From: Aliamphritea ceti | GTDB lineage: Bacteria > Pseudomonadota > Gammaproteobacteria > Pseudomonadales > Balneatricaceae | Reading direction: 5' to 3' | DNA length: 64,000 nucleotides | Assembly: GCF_024347215.1 (NCBI RefSeq) | Contig: NZ_AP025282.1 | Span: forward strand, 1-64,000 | Part shown: positions 54,092 through 62,671 of the stretch, one piece after another | Layout: each line of letters begins with the position of its first letter | Numbering within the stretch: the stretch's first letter is position 1 | Made by a program: the position numbers and the translations under genes | The notes under the pieces: model-generated | What the model saw: the letters and a program-made list of their open reading frames with translations, nothing else | What the model was told of the DNA's origin: nothing | Database searches by the model: none

Positions 54092-54334
54092 TTAGGTTAT
54101 TCTGCTCATTTCATCAATTGCATCAGTGATGTCCATGGTTCTTTGGGTAACAATCTGCTGGGCATCGATCAATGCTTTGTTGTAATAATGATTGCCGATG
54201 TTGTCTGAAATAAAGTCCAGGAAGAACTCTGCTTCGAACTGTCCCAGTTCAAGATCGAACTCTGCTTCGCAGTACTTTTTAAGCTTATCTAAAATGTCTG
54301 TTTTTTGTTCTTTATCAAATTTTATGGTGGACAT
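54092..54334 (-). CDS. DUF2164-family protein
   Basis: 80 residues. Small acidic protein with the conserved DUF2164 pattern (KFDKEQKTDILDKLKKYCEA, ELGQFEAEFFLDFISDNIG, HYYNKALIDAQ). Function unknown. AGGAAGG precedes the ATG. A parS site lies 19 bp upstream of its start. Confidence 0.83.
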   Translation of the reverse strand: MSTIKFDKEQKTDILDKLKKYCEAEFDLELGQFEAEFFLDFISDNIGNHYYNKALIDAQQIVTQRTMDITDAIDEMSRIT

Positions 54335-54352
54335 AGGTTAATCCCTTCCTAA

Positions 54353-54368
54353 AGTTTCACGTGAAACA
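54353..54368. promoter_or_regulatory. parS: parS (ParB-binding) site, 15 of 16 match
   Basis: AGTTTCACGTGAAACA differs from the consensus TGTTTCACGTGAAACA only at the first base, and its core GTTTCACGTGAAAC is a perfect palindrome. It lies between gmhB and the DUF2164 gene. Origin-proximal parS sites are expected here. Confidence 0.9.
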
Positions 54369-54385
54369 TATCAGCCTGTTAGTGA

Positions 54386-54922
54386 TTATGCTGCTATGAC
54401 ATTAACTGCACTGCTAAGGTCGTTACAAATAATTGTGCCTTCTGGCAGATTTCCTTTTGTAAGTGTACGTTCTCCTTTGCCTGTTTTTACAAGTAAAGGC
54501 TTACAGCCGGCGGCCACACCGGCTTCTAAATCACGAAGTGAGTCGCCTACAACGTAAACGTTCTCAGCGCGTACTTCTGGGTATTTAGTGAGAATGGTGT
54601 TGATCATGCCGGGGAGTGGCTTGCGACAGTTACAGCCGTTATCAGGGCCGTGTGGGCAGTGCTCTATATAGCTAATAGTGCCGCCTGCTTGTGACACTAA
54701 ATCTGACATTTTGACATGCATCGCAGTCAGTGTTTCTGAAGAAAAGTAGCCTCGGGCAAGGCCAGACTGGTTGGTTGCGATGCAGACTTTAAAGCCAGCA
54801 TTGCTTAATGCGGCAATGGCTTCAATACTACCGGGAATGGGTAGCCATTCTTCGACAGTTTTAATGTAATTGTCTGAGTCGTAGTTAATAACGCCATCGC
54901 GATCAAGAATTACTAGTTTCAT
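54386..54922 (-). CDS. gmhB: D-glycero-beta-D-manno-heptose 1,7-bisphosphate 7-phosphatase
   Basis: 178-residue HAD phosphatase in ADP-heptose synthesis for lipopolysaccharide. Nucleophile motif DRDGVIN, Thr motif ATNQSG, and a zinc-binding set HCPHGPDNGCNCRKP, diagnostic for GmhB. Start at ATG 54922 (MKLVILDRDG) with AGGA upstream; the longer frame to 54982 is a hydrophobic leader that does not belong. Position next to glyS matches Pseudomonas. Confidence 0.95.
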   Translation of the reverse strand: MKLVILDRDGVINYDSDNYIKTVEEWLPIPGSIEAIAALSNAGFKVCIATNQSGLARGYFSSETLTAMHVKMSDLVSQAGGTISYIEHCPHGPDNGCNCRKPLPGMINTILTKYPEVRAENVYVVGDSLRDLEAGVAAGCKPLLVKTGKGERTLTKGNLPEGTIICNDLSSAVNVIAA

Positions 54923-54962
54923 ACTGGTCCTGGGAATTAGGTCGTTAAAAAGAGCCAATAAA

Positions 54963-54990
54963 AAAGCCAGTTGGATTAGCAACTGGCTTT
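54963..54990 (-). terminator. Terminator of the glyQS operon
   Basis: Stem AAAGCCAGTTG/CAACTGGCTTT, loop GATTAG. On the minus strand it is followed by TTTTTTATTGG and lies 18 bp after the glyS stop. Confidence 0.88.
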
Positions 54991-55008
54991 GTATTTTAAG
55001 CGGCTTAA

Positions 55009-57081
55009 TTAGCCAAGCAAAGAAATGTCTGCAACACCAAGGAACAGATTACGCAGTTGACCAAGTAGAGCCAGGCGGTTGTTACGTACCTGCTCATCTT
55101 CAGCCATTACCATGACGTCGTCAAAGAAGGTATCTACAGGACCACGTAATTCTGCTAGCTGCTCAAGGATCGCCTTGAAGTCACCTTCAGCAAACAGTGG
55201 TGATAGTGCCAGCTGTTTGTCAGAAACGGCAGTTGCTAGTGCTTTCTCAGCATCTTCCTGTAGTAGTTCAAGATTGACTGGCTGTGCTTGTGTAACGCCC
55301 TGCTTGCTTAGGATATTGGATACCCGTTTATTTGCAGCAGCAAGCGCAGCAGCTTCACTCAGTGTCTGGAAGTGATTTACAGCTTTAACACGTTGTTCAA
55401 ATTCCAGTGGTTTAGTTGGCTTAACAGCAAGAACAGAAAGGAATACTTCAGCAGCGATATTTTCATCATCATACTTGGCACGGAAACGCTCAAGCATGAA
55501 GCTCAGCACCTTCTCTTCAAGTCCGTCAGCAGCTGGCAAGTTTTGATGATTGCTAACTGCAACTGTAATCAGGTCACGCAGGTCCAGATCCAGTTCGCGT
55601 TCGACAATAATTCTTAGAACACCTAATGATGCGCGGCGAAGAGCAAATGGATCTTTAGAGCCTGTTGGTGGCTGGTTGATGCCGAAGAGGCCTGTCAGTG
55701 TATCTAATCGATCAGCCAGTGCCACAGCAATACCTGGTTCGGTTTGTGGTAATTCATCACCAGCAAAGCGAGGCATGTATTGTTCGTTCTGTGCTTTGGC
55801 TACTGCTTCATCTTCGCCGTCATTCAGAGCGTAGTGGTAACCCATCAGGCCCTGTAAATCAGGGAACTCAAAAACCATGTCGGTCATCAAGTCAGTTTTT
55901 GCCAGCATTGCGGCTCGCTCTGCCTTAGCTTGGTCCTGATCTAACGTTGCAGCTATGTGCTTGGCAAGTGAGGCTACACGAACAGCTTTAGCATGCAGAG
56001 TTCCTAGGTCTTTCTGGAAAACAATGTTCTTCAGCTTTTCGATGCGCGACTCTAGTGTTTGCTTCTTATCAGTTTCGAAGAAGAAGACTGCATCAGCCAG
56101 GCGCGGGCGAATTACTTTTTCATTTCCTTCGATAACTTTGGCCGGATCTTTAGATTCGATGTTAGCAATCGTTACGAAATAAGGCAGTAACTGCCCTTCT
56201 GTGTCCGTCACGTGGAAGTATTTCTGGTGCTCTTTCATTGAGCTGATGAGTGCCTGTGAAGGTACCTCCAGAAAGCGCTCATCAAAGCGTCCTGTGAGTG
56301 CTACTGGCCATTCATTAAGTGCTGTTACTTCGTCTAGCAGGTCATCATCTATTTGAATGACAGCGTTGATCTTAACGCCTTCGGCTTCAACCTGAGCGCG
56401 GATTTTCTCTCGGCGTTCTTCGAAGTCGGCGATAACCATGCCAACGCTTTCCAGGTTTTCCAAATATTCGTTAGCGTTATTCAGTTCGATAGCTTCGTTG
56501 TGATGGAAGCGATGACCCATAGTGGAGCGACCTGGATTTAACCCAAATACTTCACCTTCAATTACCTGGTCACCAAGCAGCATAACCAGCCACTTTGTCG
56601 GACGAACGAATTCAGTCCGTGAAGCGCCCCAACGCATGCGCTTAGGGATAGGTAGTTTTTGGATGGCATTTTCAACAATAGCGGACAGCTCGTTGATCAA
56701 CGGTTTAGCAGGTGTTTCCTGACGGAAACCCATTTTGCCGTCTACTTCTTCAAGCTGTTCTACAGTTGCGCCGCATTTTTTTGCGAAGCCTGCGAGTGCC
56801 TTAGTTGGGTTACCGTCCGCATCATATGCAATACGGGCTGGCGGGCCTTGCATAAAAAAGCTGCTGCGTGGTACTTCTGTTTCTAAATTGCTGATCAAAA
56901 CAGCAAGGCGGCGTGGCGCTGCATATGCATTTACATCATCGTCAGCAAAAGCTACTTGCTTACCGAACTGTTCCTGAATGCCATTGCAGATTTCCTGCTT
57001 CAGAGCATTGGAGAGTGACTGCAGAGCTGCCGGTGGCAGTTCTTCCGTGCCCAGTTCAACTAAAAAATCTTGCGTGGCCAT
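55009..57081 (-). CDS. glyS: Glycyl-tRNA synthetase beta subunit
   Basis: 690-residue beta subunit of the alpha2-beta2 bacterial GlyRS, responsible for tRNA binding. N-terminus MATQDFLVELGTEELPPAAL is characteristic. The C-terminal anticodon-binding domain ends in NLFLGVADISLLG. It starts at the glyQ stop with a one-base overlap (TAATG), so the two are translated together. Full length, no oddities seen. Confidence 0.98.
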   Translation of the reverse strand: MATQDFLVELGTEELPPAALQSLSNALKQEICNGIQEQFGKQVAFADDDVNAYAAPRRLAVLISNLETEVPRSSFFMQGPPARIAYDADGNPTKALAGFAKKCGATVEQLEEVDGKMGFRQETPAKPLINELSAIVENAIQKLPIPKRMRWGASRTEFVRPTKWLVMLLGDQVIEGEVFGLNPGRSTMGHRFHHNEAIELNNANEYLENLESVGMVIADFEERREKIRAQVEAEGVKINAVIQIDDDLLDEVTALNEWPVALTGRFDERFLEVPSQALISSMKEHQKYFHVTDTEGQLLPYFVTIANIESKDPAKVIEGNEKVIRPRLADAVFFFETDKKQTLESRIEKLKNIVFQKDLGTLHAKAVRVASLAKHIAATLDQDQAKAERAAMLAKTDLMTDMVFEFPDLQGLMGYHYALNDGEDEAVAKAQNEQYMPRFAGDELPQTEPGIAVALADRLDTLTGLFGINQPPTGSKDPFALRRASLGVLRIIVERELDLDLRDLITVAVSNHQNLPAADGLEEKVLSFMLERFRAKYDDENIAAEVFLSVLAVKPTKPLEFEQRVKAVNHFQTLSEAAALAAANKRVSNILSKQGVTQAQPVNLELLQEDAEKALATAVSDKQLALSPLFAEGDFKAILEQLAELRGPVDTFFDDVMVMAEDEQVRNNRLALLGQLRNLFLGVADISLLG

Positions 57082-58055
57082 TACTTGCTCTCCTCTGCAC
57101 TGGCGGCTAATACTTCGTTGCGGATGGCTTCAGATGCCATCGGGAAGCCCAGTGCTTTACGTGCATCGTAATATGCATGAGCAACTTCGCGGGCCAGTGT
57201 GCGGACGCGAAGAATGTAGCGCTGACGTTCTGTCACTGAAATCGCATGACGGGCGTCAAGCAAGTTGAATGTATGAGAAGCTTTTAATACCTGTTCGTAA
57301 GCAGGTAATGGTAAAGGTGTATCCAGTTCCAGAAGCTTGCGGCATTCGCTTTCGTAATGGTCGAAATTTGTGAACAGCATAGGTACGTCAGCGTGTTCAA
57401 AGTTGTAAGTAGATTGCTCTACTTCGTTCTGATGGAATACGTCGCCATAAGTTACAGGCGTGCCGTCAGGATTGTATGTCCAGATCAGGTCGTAAACACT
57501 TTCAACATCCTGAACATACATTGCCAGGCGTTCCAGGCCGTATGTTATTTCGCCGGTCACTGGGTAACATTCAATGCCGCCTGCTTGTTGGAAGTAAGTA
57601 AACTGAGAAACTTCCATTCCATTTAGCCATACTTCCCAGCCTAGACCCCAGGCGCCAAGTGTTGGCGACTCCCAGTTGTCTTCTACGAAGCGAACGTCAT
57701 GTACCAGAGTGTCGATGCCAATACGCTCCAAAGACCCCAGGTATAGTTCCTGTAGGTTGTCTGGAGACGGCTTCATAACTACCTGAAACTGATAGTAGTG
57801 TTGTAGGCGGTTTGGGTTGTCGCCGTAACGACCGTCAGTTGGACGACGGCTTGGTTGTACGTAAGCAGAGTTCCAGTTTTCCGGCCCGATTGAACGCAGG
57901 AATGTAGCTGGGTGGAATGTGCCTGCCCCTACTTCCATATCCAGAGGCTGTACCACAACGCAGCCTTTATCTGACCAGTATTCTTGCAGCGCCAGGATTA
58001 AGCCTTGAAAGGTGCTGGCATCTGAGCTCGCTTTGTCTGTCACGGAGATCACCAT
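57081..58055 (-). CDS. glyQ: Glycyl-tRNA synthetase alpha subunit
   Basis: 324 residues. Catalytic subunit of the class II tetrameric GlyRS, with family motifs LILALQEYWSDKGCVVVQPL, AYVQPSRRPTDGRYGDNPNR and MAMYVQDVESVYDL-type core. Length is normal. Upstream gene of glyS; start at ATG 58055. Confidence 0.98.
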   Translation of the reverse strand: MVISVTDKASSDASTFQGLILALQEYWSDKGCVVVQPLDMEVGAGTFHPATFLRSIGPENWNSAYVQPSRRPTDGRYGDNPNRLQHYYQFQVVMKPSPDNLQELYLGSLERIGIDTLVHDVRFVEDNWESPTLGAWGLGWEVWLNGMEVSQFTYFQQAGGIECYPVTGEITYGLERLAMYVQDVESVYDLIWTYNPDGTPVTYGDVFHQNEVEQSTYNFEHADVPMLFTNFDHYESECRKLLELDTPLPLPAYEQVLKASHTFNLLDARHAISVTERQRYILRVRTLAREVAHAYYDARKALGFPMASEAIRNEVLAASAEESK

Positions 58056-58222
58056 AGTGGGTTAACAGTAAAAAAATAGAGCAGAATTATACATGATATT
58101 GCTGGCCTGATGGGCGGCAATCTGTCGTGCACGGATAAGAAATTACAGATATTTCGAATGGTTGTTTACGATAATGGCCTTTGTGTTTCTATTAGTGAAC
58201 AGAATGGATGAAAGGAGATGTG

Positions 58223-58244
58223 CAGGATGGCTGCTGCCATCCTG
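58223..58244 (-). terminator. Hairpin downstream of ytoQ-type gene
   Basis: Perfect stem CAGGATGGC/GCCATCCTG with loop TGCT, about 15 bp after the gene's stop on the minus strand. No U-run follows, so activity as a terminator is uncertain. Confidence 0.55.
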
Positions 58245-58258
58245 ATGTTTGCAGGTGT

Positions 58259-58705
58259 TTAGTAATCAAGAGTCAGGTATTTAAGTATCTCGATTACTTC
58301 TTCTGTATTTTTTGCTGTTGCTTGTGCTGCAGCATCAATCTCTTTAAGTGGGTGCGTGAGCTCTTCTGCATGTTCAACAATCAAAGATTTACCTAGTGCT
58401 GCTGCCATACCTGCGTCAAAAGCTGCGTTCCATTGACGGTATTTGTCGCCAAAGCGGACGACAACAATATCTGCACGCTGGATAGCAGTAATGTGCCGCA
58501 TGCTATTAATTTTTGCTGCTTTGTGGTCTTTCCAGTAGTTGTTCTCTTCTGCACCCAGGATGTTTACACCGCAGTCATCACTTGAGCCATGGTCAGTGTT
58601 CGGGGTCATTACTGTAATAGGCAGGTTTTGTTCTTTAATGGCGGCTTTGATTTTATCGCGCCAGTCAGTATGAATTTCACCTGACAGGTATACGCTGTAT
58701 TGCAT
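58259..58705 (-). CDS. YtoQ-family protein
   Basis: 148 residues, covering the whole family length from MQYSVYLSGEIHTDW to the C-terminus. Motifs include PNTDHGSSDDCGVNILG and RADIVVVRFGDKYRQWNAAF. It has a Rossmann-like fold related to nucleoside 2-deoxyribosyltransferases; the function is unknown. Start ATG 58705 with GGAG upstream; the longer frame to 58762 lacks family residues. Confidence 0.87.
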   Translation of the reverse strand: MQYSVYLSGEIHTDWRDKIKAAIKEQNLPITVMTPNTDHGSSDDCGVNILGAEENNYWKDHKAAKINSMRHITAIQRADIVVVRFGDKYRQWNAAFDAGMAAALGKSLIVEHAEELTHPLKEIDAAAQATAKNTEEVIEILKYLTLDY

Positions 58706-58801
58706 TATTTTGCTCCGGTCGTGTTCTAAGTTGGATTTCTTATTTCTCACCTTATCTGTCAACCATTATAATGGCTGCGAATTCTCATCTCTATGACAAA
58801 A

Positions 58802-58817
58802 GGTTTCACGTGAAACA
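58802..58817. promoter_or_regulatory. parS: parS (ParB-binding) site, 15 of 16 match, at a gene start
   Basis: GGTTTCACGTGAAACA differs from TGTTTCACGTGAAACA at one base. It lies over the probable GTG start of the acyltransferase gene, so it is partly coding. Second copy about 4.4 kb from the first. Confidence 0.88.
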
Positions 58818-59694
58818 ATTTAAAGGCCCCCTCGCCGTTGGCTTATTATTTTTGCTGTCTTTATTACCTTTGTCGCTGGCTAGAAGTTTTGGTGCATATC
58901 TAGGCCGACGCATGAGTAAAGGTGATGGTAAGTCTGCCATCAATACTCGTAGAAATATAAATGCCTGCTTTCCAGAGTTAAGTAACAATGCACAACAAGA
59001 GTTAGTTGCTGAGAGTCTTCAGGAAACCGGCCGCTCAGCCGGCGAAATGGGGATGTCCTGGATTTGGCGGCCCGAGCGGGTTTTGAAAACAATTAAAGTA
59101 GTACATGGTGCCAATGTTTTAGATGATGCAATTGCAGAGGGGCGAGGTGTTATTCTGCTTGCTCCACATATTGGCAATTGGGAAATTCTGAATTTTTGGC
59201 TGAGTGAAAATTGTAAACTGACGGTTATGTATAAGCCTGCAAAAATCAAAATGATGGATGATCTTGTCCGTCGAAAGCGAGAAAGAGTAGGTACACAGTT
59301 AGCGCCGGCAAATGTAAAAGGCGTACGTATGGCTGTGAAGTGCCTGCGTAAAAATGAAGTATTAGGGATTTTGCCGGATCAGGAACCCGATGCGTCTGGC
59401 GGCATTTTTGCGCCATTTATGGGCGTGTCAGCTTTTACGATGAAATTACTGCCTCAGTTGGCTGCACAGACTGGTGCTGTAGTTGTATCCGGATATGCAA
59501 AACGGGTTGATGGAGGTTTTGAACTGCACTTTCATAAAGCAACTGGAAATATAAATAGTAAAGATCTGACTGAAGCAGCTACGGCTATGAATGAGGAAGT
59601 TGAGTATTGCGTACGTCAGGTGCCAGAGCAGTATCAGTGGGAGTATCGTCGTTTTGGTCGTCGCCCTGAAGGTGAGGCATCGTTATATGATTAA
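58810..59694 (+). CDS. Lysophospholipid / lipid A acyltransferase (LpxL/HtrB family)
   Basis: About 294 residues. One N-terminal membrane segment (GPLAVGLLFLLSLLPLSLAR) and the acyltransferase HxxxxE motif APHIGNWEIL near residue 125, with later GILPDQEPDASGGIFAPFMG. It adds an acyl chain to a lipid A or lysophospholipid acceptor. GTG 58810 is favoured because AAAGG stands six bases upstream. ATG 58771, 13 codons earlier, has no ribosome site. A similar gene holds this position in Pseudomonas origin regions. Confidence 0.87.
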   Translation: MKQFKGPLAVGLLFLLSLLPLSLARSFGAYLGRRMSKGDGKSAINTRRNINACFPELSNNAQQELVAESLQETGRSAGEMGMSWIWRPERVLKTIKVVHGANVLDDAIAEGRGVILLAPHIGNWEILNFWLSENCKLTVMYKPAKIKMMDDLVRRKRERVGTQLAPANVKGVRMAVKCLRKNEVLGILPDQEPDASGGIFAPFMGVSAFTMKLLPQLAAQTGAVVVSGYAKRVDGGFELHFHKATGNINSKDLTEAATAMNEEVEYCVRQVPEQYQWEYRRFGRRPEGEASLYD

Positions 59695-59752
59695 ATATGT
59701 ACTGCCCTTTTCTCTCCCATTATTTCCATTTTTTAGTGAGAGATAAGAATTT

Positions 59753-59779
59753 AAAAAGGCGCTTCAGAGCGCCTTTTTT
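59753..59779. terminator. Bidirectional terminator between convergent acyltransferase and trkH genes
   Basis: AAAAAGGCGC, loop TTCAGA, GCGCCTTTTT plus further T. Confidence 0.9.
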
Positions 59780-59796
59780 AATATGTGCATTTTGGT

Positions 59797-61245
59797 TTAT
59801 CGCTTCCAGAATGCTGGTGTGAAGAGTACCAGTAAAGTGAATACTTCAAGGCGGCCCAGAAGCATAGCAAAGCATAAGACCCATTTAGCAGGAGTATTTA
59901 GATCACCGTAATGTGCTGCCACCTGACCTAGCCCGGGTCCTAGGTTGTTCAGTGTTGCACCTACTGCAGACCATGCAGTTATCTGGTCTAAGCCTGTACC
60001 TAAGAGGATTATGAGCATTATCACGAACACTATGAGGTATACGGAGAAAAAGCCCCATACGGCCTCCAGAACACGGTCTGAGATAGGTGTTTTGCCAAGT
60101 TTAACGGGGATGACCGCATTGGGGTGAATTAGTCGGGTGATTTCCCTGGAACCCTGTTTCAGGATCAGAAGAATACGAATAACTTTCATACCGCCGCCGG
60201 TAGAGCCTGCACAACCGCCTGAGAAGGCTGCTACGAATAACAAAAACGGTAACATTACAGGCCATTGTGCAAAGTCGGCAGTGGCGAAGCCAGTTGTAGT
60301 GGCAATAGAGACTACTTCAAATACTGCTTTTCGAATCGACTCTAACGGTTCGTAAGTACCGGTGAAAATTAACACTAAGGATGCAAGCAAACTGATGCAG
60401 CCGAGAATCCAAAGGTAGAACTTAAACTCCGGATCTTGCCAGTAATGACTGATAGACCGCTGCCGCCAGGCAAAGAAATGCAGCCCGAAATTTACTGCTG
60501 AAATAATCATGAAGAAAATACAGATTGCTTCAATCAGCGGGCTGTCGAAGTAACCGATACTTGCGTCGTGGGTGGAGAAACCACCAATCGCTACCGTTGA
60601 AAAGCTATGACTGACAGCATCAAACAGACTCATCCCGGCCAGCCAGTAACCCAGCGCGCAGGCAACTGTCAGCGATAAATAAATGTACCAGAGAGCTTTT
60701 GCGGTCTCTGTAATACGTGGAGTTAACTTACTATCCTTAACCGGGCCTGGCGTCTCAGCTCGGTAGAGCTGCATCCCACCGATGCCAAGCATTGGTAGAA
60801 TCGCAACGGCGAGTACGATAATCCCCATACCCCCCAGCCACTGAAGTTGCTGACGGTAAAACAGTATTGCTTTCGGCAGGTCGTCTATGCCGGTAATGAC
60901 GGTCGCACCGGTTGTTGTTAGTCCGGAGAGAGATTCAAATACAGCATCTACAAAGCTTAGGGGTAACTCTTCAAGCAAAATAAACGGAATCGCACCGAAT
61001 AATCCGAGTACCGACCAGAAAAGAACTGTAATCAGGAAACCGTCGCGGGTGCGTAGATCCTGCTTCACTTTATAAACAGGTAGCCAGATGATGAAGCCTG
61101 TTAGCAGTGTAATCAGGAAACCGGTGAGGAATGCTTTACTGGACTGGCCGCTGTGAAGAATATCAATTAACACCGGTGGCAACATGGTGAAGCTGAAGAT
61201 CATCAGCAAGATGCCAAGTATGCGGAGTATCACTTTATAGTGCAT
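59797..61245 (-). CDS. trkH: Trk potassium uptake channel subunit TrkH
   Basis: 482 residues with four M1-P-M2 repeats typical of Trk/Ktr channels. Selectivity-filter-type segments include SGLTTTGATV, STVAIGGFS, ATTTGFATADF and NNLGPGLGQV. It imports K+ driven by TrkA. It follows trkA by 21 bp on the same strand and is co-transcribed. Confidence 0.96.
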   Translation of the reverse strand: MHYKVILRILGILLMIFSFTMLPPVLIDILHSGQSSKAFLTGFLITLLTGFIIWLPVYKVKQDLRTRDGFLITVLFWSVLGLFGAIPFILLEELPLSFVDAVFESLSGLTTTGATVITGIDDLPKAILFYRQQLQWLGGMGIIVLAVAILPMLGIGGMQLYRAETPGPVKDSKLTPRITETAKALWYIYLSLTVACALGYWLAGMSLFDAVSHSFSTVAIGGFSTHDASIGYFDSPLIEAICIFFMIISAVNFGLHFFAWRQRSISHYWQDPEFKFYLWILGCISLLASLVLIFTGTYEPLESIRKAVFEVVSIATTTGFATADFAQWPVMLPFLLFVAAFSGGCAGSTGGGMKVIRILLILKQGSREITRLIHPNAVIPVKLGKTPISDRVLEAVWGFFSVYLIVFVIMLIILLGTGLDQITAWSAVGATLNNLGPGLGQVAAHYGDLNTPAKWVLCFAMLLGRLEVFTLLVLFTPAFWKR

Positions 61246-61266
61246 AAGATCAGTGCCGTCCGGTTA

Positions 61267-62643
61267 TCAGAAGAAGCCCAGGCCAACCTGGAAGAGGCGC
61301 TCGACTTCACGAATTTTACGCTTGTCGATCAGGAACAGGATGACATGATCGTCATTTTCAACGACGACATCATCATGAGCAATCAGGACCTGATCATTAC
61401 GGACAATTGCACCTATGGTTGTGCCGGCCGGAAGATCGATATCTTCAATGGCTTTGCCGACTACTTTTGAACTGCGCTTGTCGCCATGGGCAACTGCTTC
61501 AAGAGCTTCAGCGGCCCCGCGGCGCAGAGAGTGAACTGCTGCTACATCACCCCGGCGAACATGCGTCAGCAGGCTGCCAATGGTGGTTTGCTGAGGAGAG
61601 ATCGCGATATCGATTACCCCACCCTGCACTAAATCAACATATGCCGGGTTGTTAATCAGTGTCATTACAGTACGAACACCTAACCTTTTTGCCAGCATAG
61701 ACGCCATGATGTTGGCTTCGTCATCATTGGTTAGCGCGCAGAAAACATCGGTATCCTCGATGTTTTCTTCCAGCAACAGGTCTTTGTCCGAGGCGCTGCC
61801 ATTAAGAACAATTGTGTTATCAAGGCGCTTAGCCAGATCGTGACAGCGCTTCAGGTCGCGCTCAATGATTTTGACCTGAAACTTACTTTCAATGCTACTT
61901 GCCAAACGGGCGCCGATGTTGCCGCCACCAGCAATAATAATGCGTTTATAAGGGCTGTCGAGTCGTCGAAGCTCACTCATAACTGACAGAATATCTTTCT
62001 TTGCAGCGATGAAAAATACTTCGTCATCTGCTTCGATGACGGTATCGCCTTTTGGAATGATAGGGCTACCCTGGCGAAAAATAGCTGCTACACGGGTATC
62101 CACAGAAGGCATGTGAGTGCGCAGGAAAGATATTTCGTGGCCAACCAGTGGGCCACCGTAGTATGCCTTTACTGCTACTAGCTGGGCTTTGCCGTCAGCG
62201 AAATCAAGCACCTGTAGTGCACCGGGGTGTTCGATAAGCCGCTTAATATGTTTGGTAACTAACTCTTCAGGGCTGATAAGAACATCAATAGGAATTGATT
62301 TGTTGCAGAAAACTTCACGGTTATGTCGCAGGTAATCGTGTTCCCGGACCCGGGCAATTTTAGTCGGCGTATTGAACAGAGTGTGAGCAAACTGGCAGGC
62401 GATCATATTCACTTCATCGCTGTTTGTTACAGCAATTAGCATATCAGCATCTTGTGCACCGGCCTGTTCAAGTACGCCAGGGTGAGACGCCTTACCTTCG
62501 GTGGTCCGGATGTCGATACGGTCCTGTAACTCACGTAAACGGCCAATGTCAGTATCAACAATGGTAATATCGTTTGCTTCGTTGGCCAGGTTTTCCGCTA
62601 AGGTTCCGCCTACCTGCCCTGCTCCGAGAATGATGATCTTCAT
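61267..62643 (-). CDS. trkA: Trk system regulatory subunit TrkA
   Basis: 458 residues composed of two RCK modules, each with a nucleotide-binding GxGxxG (GAGQVGG at residue 7 and GGGNIGA near residue 237) and a TrkA-C domain. It binds NAD(H) or ATP and gates TrkH. It lies between rsmB and trkH; the rsmB-trkA order matches Pseudomonas. Confidence 0.97.
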   Translation of the reverse strand: MKIIILGAGQVGGTLAENLANEANDITIVDTDIGRLRELQDRIDIRTTEGKASHPGVLEQAGAQDADMLIAVTNSDEVNMIACQFAHTLFNTPTKIARVREHDYLRHNREVFCNKSIPIDVLISPEELVTKHIKRLIEHPGALQVLDFADGKAQLVAVKAYYGGPLVGHEISFLRTHMPSVDTRVAAIFRQGSPIIPKGDTVIEADDEVFFIAAKKDILSVMSELRRLDSPYKRIIIAGGGNIGARLASSIESKFQVKIIERDLKRCHDLAKRLDNTIVLNGSASDKDLLLEENIEDTDVFCALTNDDEANIMASMLAKRLGVRTVMTLINNPAYVDLVQGGVIDIAISPQQTTIGSLLTHVRRGDVAAVHSLRRGAAEALEAVAHGDKRSSKVVGKAIEDIDLPAGTTIGAIVRNDQVLIAHDDVVVENDDHVILFLIDKRKIREVERLFQVGLGFF

Positions 62644-62671
62644 TTCTCACTGCTACCTTTATGCTGAATAG

